DNA of 61,479 bases from Sulfuricurvum sp. IAE1 (GCF_004347735.1 NZ_SLTI01000038.1:1-61479); one strand, 5' to 3'; positions 1-7,981 are shown, counted from the stretch's first letter. A program made the numbers and translations. The notes: generated from the sequence alone by a model not told the origin.

Positions 1-127
1 ATGTCAATGCCGCCAAAAACATACGAGACCGTGGGATACACGGCTCCAATGCTTCCCATCAAACAGCTGCCTAAGAGCTGTGGAGGAAGAATCCACCCCA
101 CAAGCGAGGTGGAGTATCAACCGTTAT
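1..127 (+). ncRNA. 3' part of a structured RNA (possibly 6S)
   Basis: No frame reads convincingly as protein. Three hairpins are visible in order: CCGTG/CACGG near 27-41, ACAGCT/AGCTGT near 64-82 enclosed by CTTCC/GGAAG, and CCACC/GGTGG near 94-113. A rod with side hairpins and no coding potential fits the 3' half of a 6S-like RNA whose 5' half lies outside the window. The strand is not certain, because stems look alike on both. I cannot confirm the family without a covariance model. Confidence 0.3.
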
Positions 128-131
128 AAGT

Positions 132-137
132 TATAAT
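132..137 (+). promoter_or_regulatory. -10 box for the DUF475 gene
   Basis: A perfect TATAAT lies 28 bases before the preferred ATG at 166. It implies a short leader of about 20 nt carrying the AGGA ribosome binding site at 157-160. Confidence 0.5.
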
Positions 138-165
138 TTCCTCATCACTTAGAATGAGGATGCAG

Positions 166-1146
166 ATGCGTTACTTTTACAGTTCGTTCGCAATCATGGC
201 CATCGGTCTGATTACGGCGTATTTTTTGGGCGGCCTCGCCGCGGTGTATATCACCTTTTTGTTGACGGTATTGGAGATCTCGCTGTCATTTGACAATTCC
301 GTCGTGAACGCCAAAGTGCTCGAGACGATGGATCCGATCTGGCAGAAACGGTTTATCATCTTCGGTATCCCCATCGCGGTGTTCGGAATGCGTCTGGTAT
401 TCCCGCTGGCGATCGTGTCGTTCGTGACGGGGATGGGGATGATCGAAACCCTTCAGGTGGCGATGAACCAGCCGGATGAATACGAGAAGGTGCTCAAATC
501 GACCGAAGGGACGATTTTTGCGTTCGGGGGAGCGTTTTTGCTGATGGTGTTCCTGGACTTTTTCTTTGAGGAAAAGGACATCAAATGGGTGACGTTCGTC
601 GAGGGATCGAGATTTATGGAGAAAGCCTCCAGCGTCAACAACATCGAGCTGATCACCGCGATCATGGTCGGCATCGCGCTGGGGCATATTACCCAGGATT
701 TCGGGATCGTCCAGGCCTTTATGTACGGCGTACTGCTTCACTCGCTACTGGGGATGCTGGACCATTTTCTCTCTTCTGAAACGGTCAAGAGCGGGGTCGC
801 GGGATTCGTTTATCTCGAAGTGCTTGACGCCAGCTTCAGTTTCGACGGCGTCATCGGGGCATTTGCCCTTACGAGCAATATATTCATCATTATGATCGGG
901 TTGGGAGTCGGAGCGATGTTCGTGCGGAGCATGACCATCTATTTCGTCGAGCATAAAACCCTCTCGCATTTCCGTTACCTCGAACACGGGGCCCACTATG
1001 CGATCGGTATCCTTGCGCTCATCATGCTGATGAAGATCACGATGCACGTCAGTGAACTCGTGACGGGTACGATCGGAATCGGGCTGATCCTGATCGCCTT
1101 TTTGCATTCGCTCTGGGAAAATAAAAGAGCCAACGAAACTCTCTAA
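166..1146 (+). CDS. DUF475 family integral membrane protein (TerC-like)
   Basis: A polytopic membrane protein of about 326 residues with acidic residues inside its membrane segments (LEISLSFDNSVVNA early, LDASFSFDGVIGAF in the second half). This duplicated S-F-D signature is typical of the TerC/DUF475 group of putative metal-ion exporters. An ATG at 154 is also open, but AGGA at 157-160 would then lie inside the gene; the ATG at 166 has that site 5 nt upstream and is preferred. It runs convergent to the small membrane gene at 1143-1421 and shares its 3' end. The substrate is unknown. Confidence 0.8.
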   Translation: MRYFYSSFAIMAIGLITAYFLGGLAAVYITFLLTVLEISLSFDNSVVNAKVLETMDPIWQKRFIIFGIPIAVFGMRLVFPLAIVSFVTGMGMIETLQVAMNQPDEYEKVLKSTEGTIFAFGGAFLLMVFLDFFFEEKDIKWVTFVEGSRFMEKASSVNNIELITAIMVGIALGHITQDFGIVQAFMYGVLLHSLLGMLDHFLSSETVKSGVAGFVYLEVLDASFSFDGVIGAFALTSNIFIIMIGLGVGAMFVRSMTIYFVEHKTLSHFRYLEHGAHYAIGILALIMLMKITMHVSELVTGTIGIGLILIAFLHSLWENKRANETL

Positions 1147-1421
1147 TCCTCCATGCCGCCGTTTTCGGCGGCATTTTTCCGCACTTTAAAATACTTCAAG
1201 ATCCCGTACAGACTGATCATCAGCCAGATAAACTCCATCAGAAACGATGCCAGATTCCAGTCAAACATGAGCGACACGATGATGAGCAGTGCCCCGATCG
1301 CGTTGAGCAGCGAAAAGCTCAGATCCCTGGCGTCCATTTTTTCGACCTGCAACAGGATGTAGGCGATGACGATGAGTACAACTCCGAAAATGCCGATAAG
1401 GTCGGTCAGGGAAAGTTCCAT
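1143..1421 (-). CDS. Small membrane protein, CBU_0592-like
   Basis: A 92-residue protein with three predicted membrane helices (roughly 7-25, 34-52 and 57-77) and a short charged tail rich in Lys, Asn and Glu. Length and pattern resemble the CBU_0592-like family of small bacterial membrane proteins, whose function is not known. Its 3' end overlaps the end of the opposing DUF475 gene by four bases. A -10 box (TATAAT read on the minus strand, 1450-1455) lies about 30 nt upstream of the start. Confidence 0.6.
   Translation of the reverse strand: MELSLTDLIGIFGVVLIVIAYILLQVEKMDARDLSFSLLNAIGALLIIVSLMFDWNLASFLMEFIWLMISLYGILKYFKVRKNAAENGGMED
1153..1178 (+). terminator. Rho-independent terminator inside the neighbouring 3' end
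   Basis: ATGCCGCCG at 1153-1161, a TTTT loop and CGGCGGCAT at 1166-1174 form a 9-bp stem followed by a T run. It ends transcription of the DUF475 gene and at the same time encodes the last codons of the opposing gene. Confidence 0.75.
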
Positions 1422-1449
1422 GGGTGCTCTTTAGCGTGAGATGATACGT

Positions 1450-1455
1450 ATTATA
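1450..1455 (-). promoter_or_regulatory. -10 box for the CBU_0592-like gene
   Basis: TATAAT on the minus strand, 29 bases before the ATG at 1421. The rest of the 1422-1560 spacer is AT-rich, with no gene visible. Confidence 0.4.
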
Positions 1456-1560
1456 GCGTGTGGGGAGAAAAGGAAAAGATTGTAATTTACAGTTTTTAGC
1501 AGTTTAAAACTATTTAAATATTATGAAAGGGAAGAACAAAAAAAAGTTTTACATGAGGTA

Positions 1561-1605
1561 ACAACCCTTTTGAACCCCTGTTTCAGGGGATTCGTCAGGG
1601 GTTGT
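1561..1605. terminator. Two-tier stem-loop downstream of groEL
   Basis: An outer stem ACAACCC (1561-1567)/GGGTTGT (1599-1605) encloses an inner hairpin CCCCTG (1575-1580)/CAGGGG (1584-1589). It follows the main groEL terminator and may be a back-up terminator or an RNA 3'-end stabiliser. Confidence 0.45.
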
Positions 1606-1610
1606 CTTGC

Positions 1611-1637
1611 AATAAACCGACTTATTGTCGGTTTATT
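1611..1637 (-). terminator. groEL terminator
   Basis: AATAAACCGAC and its complement form a perfect 11-bp stem with a 5-nt loop. It begins at the groEL stop codon and gives a T-rich 3' arm on the minus strand. Confidence 0.7.
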
Positions 1638-3264
1638 ACATCATACCCGGCATACCGCCCATGCCGCCCATGTCCGGCATAGCAGGTTTGTCTTCTTTGA
1701 TCTCGTGGATCGTCGCTTCGGTGGTCAGAAGGAGGCTTGAGACCGATACCGCGTTGGTGAGGGCGACGCGCTCGACTTTGAGCGGATCGATGATTCCCGC
1801 TTCGAACATGTCGACGTATTCGCCGGTCGCGGCATTGAAACCGATGTTTTCGCTCGTTGCGGTCGCGATGGTGTTGACGACGACGCCTGCATCGTATCCG
1901 GCGTTGTCGGCGATTTGTTTCACCGGAGCCTTGATCGCACGGAGGATGATTTCGCATCCGATTTTCTGGTCGCCGCTAAGATCGAGGTTCACTTTTGCCG
2001 CCGCACGGATCAGTGCCGCACCGCCTCCGATGACGATCCCTTCTTCAACGGCCGCTTTGGTAGCCGAGAGGGCGTCGTCGACGCGGTCTTTTTTCTCTTT
2101 CATTTCGGTTTCGGTCGCGGCACCGACTTTGATGACCGCTACGCCGCCGGCCAGTTTCGCCAGGCGCTCCTGGAGTTTTTCTTTATCGTATTCGCTGGTG
2201 GTCGCTTCGATCTGGGTGCGGATCTCTTTGATGCGCGCTTCAACCATTGCTTTGTCCCCGGCACCGTCGACGATCGTGGTGTTGTCTTTGCTGATGACCA
2301 CGCGTGCGGCGTTACCCAAATCGGCAATCGTGGCACTCTCGAGGGTGCGCCCGATCTCTTCGCTGATCACCTGGCCTCCGGTGAGGACGGCGATGTCCTG
2401 AAGCATCGCTTTGCGGCGGTCACCGAATCCGGGAGCCTTGACCGCGGTGATGTTGAGGATACCGCGGAGTTTGTTGACGACCAGTGTCGCCAGCGCTTCA
2501 CCCTCGACGTCTTCGGCGATGATGAGCAGAGGACGCGAGCTTTTCTGTACCTGCTCAAGAACCGGCAGAAGGTCTTTGAGATTCGAGATTTTCTGATCGA
2601 AGAGGAGGATAAACGGATGATCCAGCTCTACGGTCATTTTTTCGGAATTGTTGATGAAATAAGGGCTCAGGTAACCGCGGTCGAACTGCATCCCCTCGAC
2701 GACGTCGAGCTCATCGTTGATCCCTTTGGCTTCTTCGACGGTGATGACACCGTCACGGCCTACTTTTTCCATCGCTTCGGCGATCATCGCACCGATCCGC
2801 TCATCAGAGTTGGCCGAGATGGTTGCGACCTGCGCGATCTCTTTTTTATCGTTGATGATGCGGCTGGAAGCTTTGAGGTTTTCTAGGATCGCTTCGAGTG
2901 CTTTGTCCATCCCCCGTTTTACTTCGACGGGATTCGCGCCCGCAGTGATGTTGCGCAGCCCCTCCTGGTAGATAGCATTGGCCAGAACCGTCGCAGTGGT
3001 GGTACCGTCACCCGCTTCGTCGGCGGTGTTGGAAGCGACTTGTTTAACGAGCTGGGCTCCCATGTTTTCGAGGGCGTCTTTAAGCTCGATCTCTTTGGCG
3101 ACCGATACGCCGTCTTTGGTGATGGTCGGCGAACCGTAGCTTTTCTGAATCAGGACGTTGCGTCCGCGCGGTCCCATTGTCACTTTGACCGCATCGGTCA
3201 GTTTTTGGACACCTGCGGCAAGTTTGTTACGTGCTTCATCTGAAAAATGGATCTCTTTTGCCAT
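1636..3264 (-). CDS. groEL: Chaperonin GroEL (60 kDa subunit)
   Basis: The ATP-driven folding chamber, a 14-mer that works with GroES in the cytoplasm. The 542 residues include the GroEL ATP-site region [12 protein letters not shown], the [14 protein letters not shown] motif and the [10 protein letters not shown] tail. Length is normal. It lies 18 bases downstream of groES in the same transcript, and AAGGAG precedes the ATG. A hairpin terminator overlaps the stop codon. Core gene; no oddities. Confidence 0.99.
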   Translation of the reverse strand: MAKEIHFSDEARNKLAAGVQKLTDAVKVTMGPRGRNVLIQKSYGSPTITKDGVSVAKEIELKDALENMGAQLVKQVASNTADEAGDGTTTATVLANAIYQEGLRNITAGANPVEVKRGMDKALEAILENLKASSRIINDKKEIAQVATISANSDERIGAMIAEAMEKVGRDGVITVEEAKGINDELDVVEGMQFDRGYLSPYFINNSEKMTVELDHPFILLFDQKISNLKDLLPVLEQVQKSSRPLLIIAEDVEGEALATLVVNKLRGILNITAVKAPGFGDRRKAMLQDIAVLTGGQVISEEIGRTLESATIADLGNAARVVISKDNTTIVDGAGDKAMVEARIKEIRTQIEATTSEYDKEKLQERLAKLAGGVAVIKVGAATETEMKEKKDRVDDALSATKAAVEEGIVIGGGAALIRAAAKVNLDLSGDQKIGCEIILRAIKAPVKQIADNAGYDAGVVVNTIATATSENIGFNAATGEYVDMFEAGIIDPLKVERVALTNAVSVSSLLLTTEATIHEIKEDKPAMPDMGGMGGMPGMM

Positions 3265-3282
3265 CGTTTACTCCTTGAATAA

Positions 3283-3543
3283 TTATTTGATGATTCCGAG
3301 CAGATCGTCTGCATCGATTACGAGGTACGTTTTACCTTCCAGAGTCAGTTCATTGCCGGCATATTTTCCGAAAACGACGGTATCACCTGTAGAAACGTTT
3401 TCGACTTTAGAACTTACGGCAACGACGGTTCCCTGAGAAGGTTTCTCTTTGGCGTTGTCGGGGATGATGATTCCCGAAGCGGTTTTGGTGGCCTCTTCGA
3501 GGCGCTCAACCAATACACGGTTTCCAAGTGGTTGGAAGTTCAT
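3283..3543 (-). CDS. groES: Co-chaperonin GroES
   Basis: The lid of the GroEL chamber. The 86 residues from [13 protein letters not shown] to DDLLGIIK contain the mobile-loop region ([18 protein letters not shown]) and the family signature. The frame is open further upstream, but AAAAGGAAA lies just before the ATG at 3543 and the protein then has the normal GroES length. First gene of the groESL transcript. Confidence 0.98.
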   Translation of the reverse strand: MNFQPLGNRVLVERLEEATKTASGIIIPDNAKEKPSQGTVVAVSSKVENVSTGDTVVFGKYAGNELTLEGKTYLVIDADDLLGIIK

Positions 3544-3645
3544 AGCGTTTCCTTTTAATGAGATGAATTTTACGGCGGAGATTTTACAGGAGTTTACCTC
3601 AAATGTCAATAGTCTTAGTCTTATCGGCTCAATAGTGGTGAGTAC

Positions 3646-3651
3646 ATTATA
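3646..3651 (-). promoter_or_regulatory. -10 box of the groESL promoter
   Basis: TATAAT on the minus strand about 100 bases before the groES ATG, leaving a leader of about 95 nt. I see no CIRCE (TTAGCACTC-N9-GAGTGCTAA) and no clear HAIR element in the leader, so the heat-shock regulator cannot be named from sequence. Confidence 0.4.
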
Positions 3652-3750
3652 ATATATAAAACTGAGTGTCTTCGTGCTCCGGCAGGGTTCGTTTTGCTTT
3701 TAGCTAACAATAAGTTAATCATCATTATAATTCCGGTCTTCCATTACGAT

Positions 3751-3827
3751 GGCTGGGTAGCTCAGCTGGTTAGAGCGCTGGTCTCATAAGCCGGAGGTCG
3801 GGGGTTCGAGTCCCCCCCCAGCCACCA
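3751..3827 (+). tRNA. tRNA-Met(CAT), intact copy
   Basis: A 77-nt cloverleaf with encoded CCA: acceptor GGCTGGG pairs perfectly with CCCAGCC, the anticodon loop is CTCATAA, and the T arm is GGGGGTTCGAGTCCCCC. The body looks like an elongator tRNA-Met. A TATAAT at 3726-3731 lies upstream. The same 77 bases, with one change, recur at 10944-11020 in direct orientation, so this gene marks the left boundary of an integrated element. Confidence 0.95.
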
Positions 3828-3832
3828 TCGAA
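3751..3832 (+). repeat. Left attachment-site repeat (attL)
   Basis: The direct repeat covers the whole tRNA plus the following TCGAA (3828-3832); it then diverges from the other copy at 10944-11025. A tyrosine integrase gene lies next to the right copy, as expected for a tRNA-targeted element. Confidence 0.8.
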
Positions 3833-3943
3833 CTTCTTCAAACAATCACTTGAAAAACATCAAACAAAGCCCTTGATTGCGGACTTCCAAGATTGAAATC
3901 CTAACTATCCAAACCTTTTGCAAAACTTAATTTCAACCCCGTT

Positions 3944-3999
3944 GTGTACCTTGACGTGTACCAAAATGTGTATCACTTTGTGTACCAGTTGTGTGTATC
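3944..3999 (+). repeat. Five phased GTGTAYC sites inside the left end
   Basis: GTGTACC or GTGTATC begins at 3944, 3956, 3968, 3980 and 3993, spaced 12, 12, 12 and 13 bases. Two more copies lie inside the right end at 10892 and 10905. The placement fits integrase arm-type sites; the regular spacing also resembles replication iterons. The rest of 3833-4117 shows no gene. Confidence 0.7.
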
Positions 4000-4117
4000 A
4001 ATTTGGATAGGGTACGGGGGGAGAGTCGGGCGAGGGCATGGCGAACATACCCTTTCAGAAATTTTTACCAATTTTTTTGTAGCATCCTTTTGAATTTTTT
4101 CTTTTTTGGAGGAGCTT

Positions 4118-4846
4118 TTGAAAACAGTCGTTTTTAGTGTAATAGCACTAATTGCTTTAACTGGGTGTGCACAGAAACAAATACCTGCACCTATAGCATA
4201 TAAAAAGTTTAATGCCCCGCTCAATAAACATTTAGAAGCTCAAACAGGCGATGCACTATTTGTTGAGGGGATATTTCGAGAAGGGGAAGTTATCAAGATT
4301 GAAAAGCGAGTCGACGAATTAATTCCTGGTTCAATGTTTGTTCCTTTTCCTATGTATATTGAACCAAGTACATTAAGCTTAACACGCGTAGACAATAGAT
4401 GGAAGTATTATTGTGCTGATGAATCTTACTCAGGTGCTTCTTTTCCGGGTTTAGGTAGTGTTGTCAGAAAAGGAGATTGTGTAGGCATTCGTATTTCTAC
4501 AGATGGAGTTCAACACGAATGGGTTGTAGATAATTCGATTTATAATCGTGGACTTAATACAATTTGGTCGAAAAATATGGATAATGAGTCAGTCAAATCG
4601 ATAAAAATTGAAACTGTAAAAACTCCAATAGAAATAAAAGAATTAAAGCGGATTATTTTTGATGGTTACTATGGAGGACAACTGCATTTTACTTGGGAAC
4701 AATATAACGGTACCAATAAAGAATCTAAAGAGTTTATATTTGACTTCAAGAATGAACCAACAATAGTAGGGATAAAAGGGAATCTTTTCACAGTCTATAA
4801 AGCGGATAATATTAAGCTTGTTTACGAGTGGAATAGGTTCAATTAA
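4118..4846 (+). CDS. Putative lipoprotein of the integrated element
   Basis: A protein of about 242 residues starting with a lipoprotein signal, LKTVVFSVIALIALTGC, whose LTGC lipobox predicts acylation and membrane anchoring. The TTG at 4118 is preferred over the TTG at 4106 because GGAGGAG (4108-4114) is the ribosome binding site and would otherwise be coding. The mature part has no motif I recognise; it is mixed beta-like with many aromatic residues. The gene is AT-rich compared with the chromosome and lies alone on the plus strand at the left end of the element. Function unknown; a surface or entry-exclusion role would be speculation. Confidence 0.7.
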   Translation: MKTVVFSVIALIALTGCAQKQIPAPIAYKKFNAPLNKHLEAQTGDALFVEGIFREGEVIKIEKRVDELIPGSMFVPFPMYIEPSTLSLTRVDNRWKYYCADESYSGASFPGLGSVVRKGDCVGIRISTDGVQHEWVVDNSIYNRGLNTIWSKNMDNESVKSIKIETVKTPIEIKELKRIIFDGYYGGQLHFTWEQYNGTNKESKEFIFDFKNEPTIVGIKGNLFTVYKADNIKLVYEWNRFN

Positions 4847-4863
4847 AAAAATAGGTACAAAGA

Positions 4864-4889
4864 GACAAGCACCTGACTTAAAAGTGCTT
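4864..4889 (+). terminator. Hairpin after the lipoprotein gene
   Basis: CAAGCAC/GTGCTTG forms a 7-bp stem about 20 bases after the stop. There is no T run, so it may act as a processing or weak termination site. It directly precedes the left arm of the 41-bp inverted repeat. Confidence 0.4.
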
Positions 4890-4897
4890 GAGTCTCT

Positions 4898-4938
4898 CGC
4901 GTTCTTACTATGAGGGGTACTTGGGTAATTCCTATAGT
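4898..4938. repeat. Left arm of a 41-bp inverted repeat
   Basis: These 41 bases recur in opposite orientation at 9552-9592 with a single mismatch (position 4930). The arm lies just beyond the 3' end of the polymerase-like gene. No transposase lies inside or beside the pair. Confidence 0.9.
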
Positions 4939-4945
4939 AATACCT

Positions 4946-6205
4946 CTACTCCACCCTCAGTATCGGTAGCTTACCTATGACGTACTGATAGCTATCCCTC
5001 AAGGTCTCCTCAAGTAACCCTTGGTCTTCCTTAGCCACGATGAAGCTGTCATGGATAGTCAGTATAATACGTCTTCTCCTGATGAACTCCTCTATCACCC
5101 TGAAGCACACCTCAGAGTCATAAAACTGTAGCATGAGTCCCTGTCCGGTAAAGAACCAATCGGACAAGTGGCTATAGTGCTCATAGATGACTTGAACCAT
5201 CTGTTTTAGGTAGGCTTTGTTCTCTCCGGTCGATTGGGCAAGACTATCCGCTGTCCTGTTGATTCCGTCTTTGTCCGAACGTGCGCTGATATTGAACATT
5301 GTCTGTACCGCTTGCTTAACAAGCTCACGGGGGTAGTCTTGGATGTCGTAGAGGTCACCTTCGATCTCGTATCCGCTCAAGTGCAGTGCCATCGATAGTG
5401 AGCAGTTCCTAATGTCCACCTCTACCGTCTCCTGTCCGTATAGGGTTATGCCTCTGCGGTCAAGCTTTTTGGTGTTTTGCCAAAGACCACCATAGACCCT
5501 ACCGCCTCGTCCCAAGTTATCAGTGAAGATACACCTCATGTGGATAGGCTCGGTCACCGGATGCTCAAGTATGGTGATGTGCTTGCGGTTAGTGTTGAGG
5601 AACTCATTGTACTCCTTGAGAATTCCCCTGCGTTTATAGGTGATGTCCCTATCGTTGTACCCTGAGAGCTTCTTTGCTCTCTTGAGTTCTATCGTCTCAG
5701 CCCGTGTGTGTATGGACAGCATGGAGACAACGAAGCCGTAAGTGCTCATCCGATAGGTAAGCCTTGGCAACACCTCAAACTGACTCCGGCGTTTTGCGCC
5801 CTTGGTTCCTTTGTCTCCACGATAGAGAGCAATGTACCCTTTGGCATCAAGGAACTCTAAGAGACTAATCGTGATGCGGTAGGAGAGACTCGCGGGGTTG
5901 TAGCGTTTGTCCATGCCATACTCACTGCGGTTGAGACTGACGATGATGTCCATCGACTGATAGGCTAAGGCATTGCATAGGATGACCCTGAGGGTGTCCC
6001 TGTAGGTTTGGAGCTTGCTGTCGTATCGGATCGGGCTGTAGTCGATTTGGTATTCACTGATGAGGTCATCGACAAGAGCGTCTGCCTCCTTTGATTCAGA
6101 CCAAAGGGCGAACTTGAAGAACCGCCGTTTATCGTAGGGATTTTCCCCCTCCTCAAAGAGTTCCTCAAAGGTGAGAGGAGTGTCAGATAAGTAATGCTTG
6201 GTCAT
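4946..6205 (-). CDS. Minimal family-A polymerase-like protein
   Basis: A 419-residue protein whose C-terminal half carries what look like the three palm/fingers motifs of family-A polymerases. Motif A-like: GRVYGGLWQ followed by ETVEVDIRN near residue 260. Motif B-like helix: RELVKQAVQTMFN near 291. Motif C: TIHDSFIV near 384, matching the HD(E/S) of PolA. It has no 3'-5' exonuclease or 5' nuclease domain and is about half the length of PolA. Motif A is divergent: Asp is followed by IRN instead of YS. It overlaps the RNase HI gene by four bases, so the two are translationally coupled, suggesting replication or priming for the element. The family call is by eye; it could be DNA- or RNA-synthesising, or inactive. 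Confidence 0.6.
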   Translation of the reverse strand: MTKHYLSDTPLTFEELFEEGENPYDKRRFFKFALWSESKEADALVDDLISEYQIDYSPIRYDSKLQTYRDTLRVILCNALAYQSMDIIVSLNRSEYGMDKRYNPASLSYRITISLLEFLDAKGYIALYRGDKGTKGAKRRSQFEVLPRLTYRMSTYGFVVSMLSIHTRAETIELKRAKKLSGYNDRDITYKRRGILKEYNEFLNTNRKHITILEHPVTEPIHMRCIFTDNLGRGGRVYGGLWQNTKKLDRRGITLYGQETVEVDIRNCSLSMALHLSGYEIEGDLYDIQDYPRELVKQAVQTMFNISARSDKDGINRTADSLAQSTGENKAYLKQMVQVIYEHYSHLSDWFFTGQGLMLQFYDSEVCFRVIEEFIRRRRIILTIHDSFIVAKEDQGLLEETLRDSYQYVIGKLPILRVE

Positions 6206-6666
6206 CTATAGACCCCCTCAAGCTCCATAGCTTTATCTCGTGAGAGTTGGTCGCATAGCTCATTCTCAGGGTGACCGTTGTGTCCTCTTACCCATTCGGC
6301 GGTTACCTTGTGGGACTTAGAGACCTCGATAAACTCTCTCCAAAGGTCGGAGTTCTTCGTCTTTTTGAAGTCCTGAGCTATCCAGTTAGAGAGCCATTCG
6401 TTAATGCCTCTTACGGTGATCTGTGAGTCCGATACAATGGTGACGCTGTAGTGACCCTTTGAGAGTCCCTTAAGCCCTTCTATGACGGCTTTAAGCTCCA
6501 TGCGGTTATTAGTGGTGTCTAACTCAGCACCCAGTACCACTTTGGTTTTACCATTGGGGTATTTCAGGAGGGCACAATAGCCTCCCGTTCCGGGGTTGTT
6601 CAGACATGAACCATCGGTGTAGATTGTGACTCTCTTTGTAATCTGAGTCGGTTGTTGGTTTGTCAT
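6202..6666 (-). CDS. rnhA: Ribonuclease HI
   Basis: Cleaves RNA in RNA-DNA hybrids. The 154 residues contain the full catalytic set: Asp in YTDGSC, Glu in NNRMELKAVI, Asp in VSDSQ, and His/Asp in WVRGHNGHPENELCD. This is normal RNase HI length. It lies immediately upstream of, and overlaps, the polymerase-like gene, so it probably removes RNA primers or acts in replication of the element rather than being the housekeeping copy. Its leader (AAAGGATTACAC before ATG) resembles that of the small ORF at 9320-9508, hinting at shared expression signals. The stop overlaps the next start as ATGA. Confidence 0.93.
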   Translation of the reverse strand: MTNQQPTQITKRVTIYTDGSCLNNPGTGGYCALLKYPNGKTKVVLGAELDTTNNRMELKAVIEGLKGLSKGHYSVTIVSDSQITVRGINEWLSNWIAQDFKKTKNSDLWREFIEVSKSHKVTAEWVRGHNGHPENELCDQLSRDKAMELEGVYR

Positions 6667-6734
6667 GTGTAATCCTTTGTGTGTGTTTGGTGTGTGAAAA
6701 ATGGGAGGTGAAAGAGGTGGCTCTTTCTCCTAAA

Positions 6735-6828
6735 GTGCGCCCTTTCGATGGGAAGGGGATTTGAGGGGGGTTAAAGAGCAGTGCCTATTCCCCCTTAGGT
6801 GCGCCCTTTCGGTGGGAAGGGGGTTTGG
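6735..6828 (-). repeat. Two direct repeats offset by 64 bases
   Basis: GTGCGCCCTTTCG at 6735 and again at 6799 each begin about 28 matching bases. The right copy encodes the last residues (PFPPKGRT) of the antirepressor-like ORF; the left copy lies just past its stop and would encode a near-identical tail. It looks like a short duplication or the stub of a lost paralogue. Confidence 0.65.
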
Positions 6829-7250
6829 GTGTCATATACTTCTACCTTAGGAGCCTGAAGCTGTAGTAACTCCTCTTTAGCTACGAGCTCTTTGAGTGCC
6901 TCAGAGAAGGTTTGAGGTATCGCAGGTGTCTTAGGTTTAGCTCCCCCATCGATGATGTAGTCTTCAGCCCAATCGCGGAACTCTTTTGCCATAGGTGTCT
7001 TGATGAAGAACCCGAGACGGACTACACCGCGCTTTGTCCACATGGTTGATGGTCTGCCATTTTGACTTTCGTAACGATCTGTTACGTAATGCTTACCTTC
7101 CTCGAACTCATCCTGATTACGGTTCTTCGCCATTCGTACTGCATCAGGCGTAAGTCCATACCCCTCAGCTACATCTTTGGTGCTCAAGAGCCACTCATGC
7201 TCTTCGTTCGGTACTACTTCTACTGTCAGTTCGTTGTTGGAGTATCTCAA
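6795..7250 (-). pseudogene. Phage antirepressor-like protein, C-terminal part
   Basis: This frame reads from NNELTVEVVPNEEHEW through LLSTKDVAEGYGLT, a helix-turn-helix-like segment, and TMWTKRGVVRLGFFI to FRDWAEDYII, a pattern of phage antirepressor/BRO-type proteins. The frame stays open upstream to 7325, but from about 7250 the sensible protein continues in a different frame (7195-7437, AntA). I therefore read 7437-6795 as one broken gene with a frameshift near 7235-7250. If the frame instead starts at 7325, the first 25 residues make no sense as this family. It probably once controlled lytic or replicative functions of the element. Confidence 0.5.
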
Positions 7251-7437
7251 GTTGAGACATCGGTTTTGCCTGAACCTTACGTTGTAGCTCCTCTTCGCAT
7301 CGGATGAAATACTGACGTACCTCAAAGCCTTTACCTGTCTTCTCCATCATGGCGAGGTGTTTTGCCATTTCGATTGAGATGATGTACTCTTTTGAAGGGC
7401 GGCCTCCTGTACTTTCGCTCAAAAATGAGTAAAAGTC
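7195..7437 (-). pseudogene. AntA-type antirepressor fragment
   Basis: The frame QDFYSFLSESTGGRPSKEY, then IISIEMAKHLAMMEKTGKG and EVRQYFIRCEE, is the C-terminal two thirds of an AntA antirepressor domain. It is cut at about 7437, where two stops (TAATAA on the minus strand) replace the missing N-terminal residues. Downstream it runs out of frame with the second half of the gene. The cut coincides with the start of the plus-strand DUF4145 cargo gene, so insertion of that cargo probably removed the 5' end. Not expected to give a working protein. Confidence 0.6.
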
Positions 7438-7967
7438 TTGACCTTATTAAACTTCTAAGTGAATGTTATGTCAATCATGGGGGAATAATGGTGCCTCTAA
7501 AAACTGAATTTTTAGTGCATCCAAAAAAATCCAATTTTCCTTCTGCACCTCAGGAAGTGCCGGAAATGATTGCACGAGACTACAATGAAGCCTGTTTAGT
7601 TTTTAATGATAGTCCTCGTGCAAGTGCCGCACTTAGTAGACGTTGTTTGCAGAATTTGTTGAGTAATGTTCTTCCGACAGATAAAACCAATATAATAGAT
7701 TTAATTGATATAGCCATTGAAGGTCTCCCGCCTTATTTGGCTCAAGACATCGACGCTATCCGAAACATAGGTAACTTTGCGGCACACCCAAACAAAAACC
7801 TTGAGACAGATGAGATACTTGATGTCGAACCTAATGAAGCTGAGTGGAATTTGGAAGTTTTACAGGGGTTATTTGACTTTTACTATGTTCAGAAGAAGCG
7901 GTCTGAAGAGCGTAGAGCTAAACTAAATGAGAAGCTTGAAGCCTCCGGCAAACCTCCAATGAAGTGA
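7425..7967 (+). CDS. DUF4145 domain protein
   Basis: A soluble 180-residue protein with the DUF4145 pattern: SAALSRRCLQNLL, then IDAIRNIGNFAAHP and EAEWNLEVLQGLFDFYYV. DUF4145 is a helical domain found alone or fused to nucleases and other effectors in bacterial defence and restriction contexts; its biochemical role is not settled. The ATG at 7425 is preferred because the upstream extension to 7392 is encoded by antirepressor sequence. It sits 14 bases upstream of the TIR-like gene and is strongly AT-rich, unlike the integrase and RNase H genes. Probably a partner of the next gene. Confidence 0.75.
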   Translation: MSKSLDLIKLLSECYVNHGGIMVPLKTEFLVHPKKSNFPSAPQEVPEMIARDYNEACLVFNDSPRASAALSRRCLQNLLSNVLPTDKTNIIDLIDIAIEGLPPYLAQDIDAIRNIGNFAAHPNKNLETDEILDVEPNEAEWNLEVLQGLFDFYYVQKKRSEERRAKLNEKLEASGKPPMK

Positions 7968-7981
7968 TAAAGGGAAAAAAT

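Noticed and set aside
3544-3740. CIRCE or HAIR heat-shock operator upstream of groES
   Set aside because: I looked for TTAGCACTC-N9-GAGTGCTAA and CTTGAGT-N7-ACTCAAG; only scattered partial matches are present.
3944-3999. CRISPR array
   Set aside because: Repeat unit is only 7 bases with 5-base gaps and there are no cas genes; it fits protein-binding sites.
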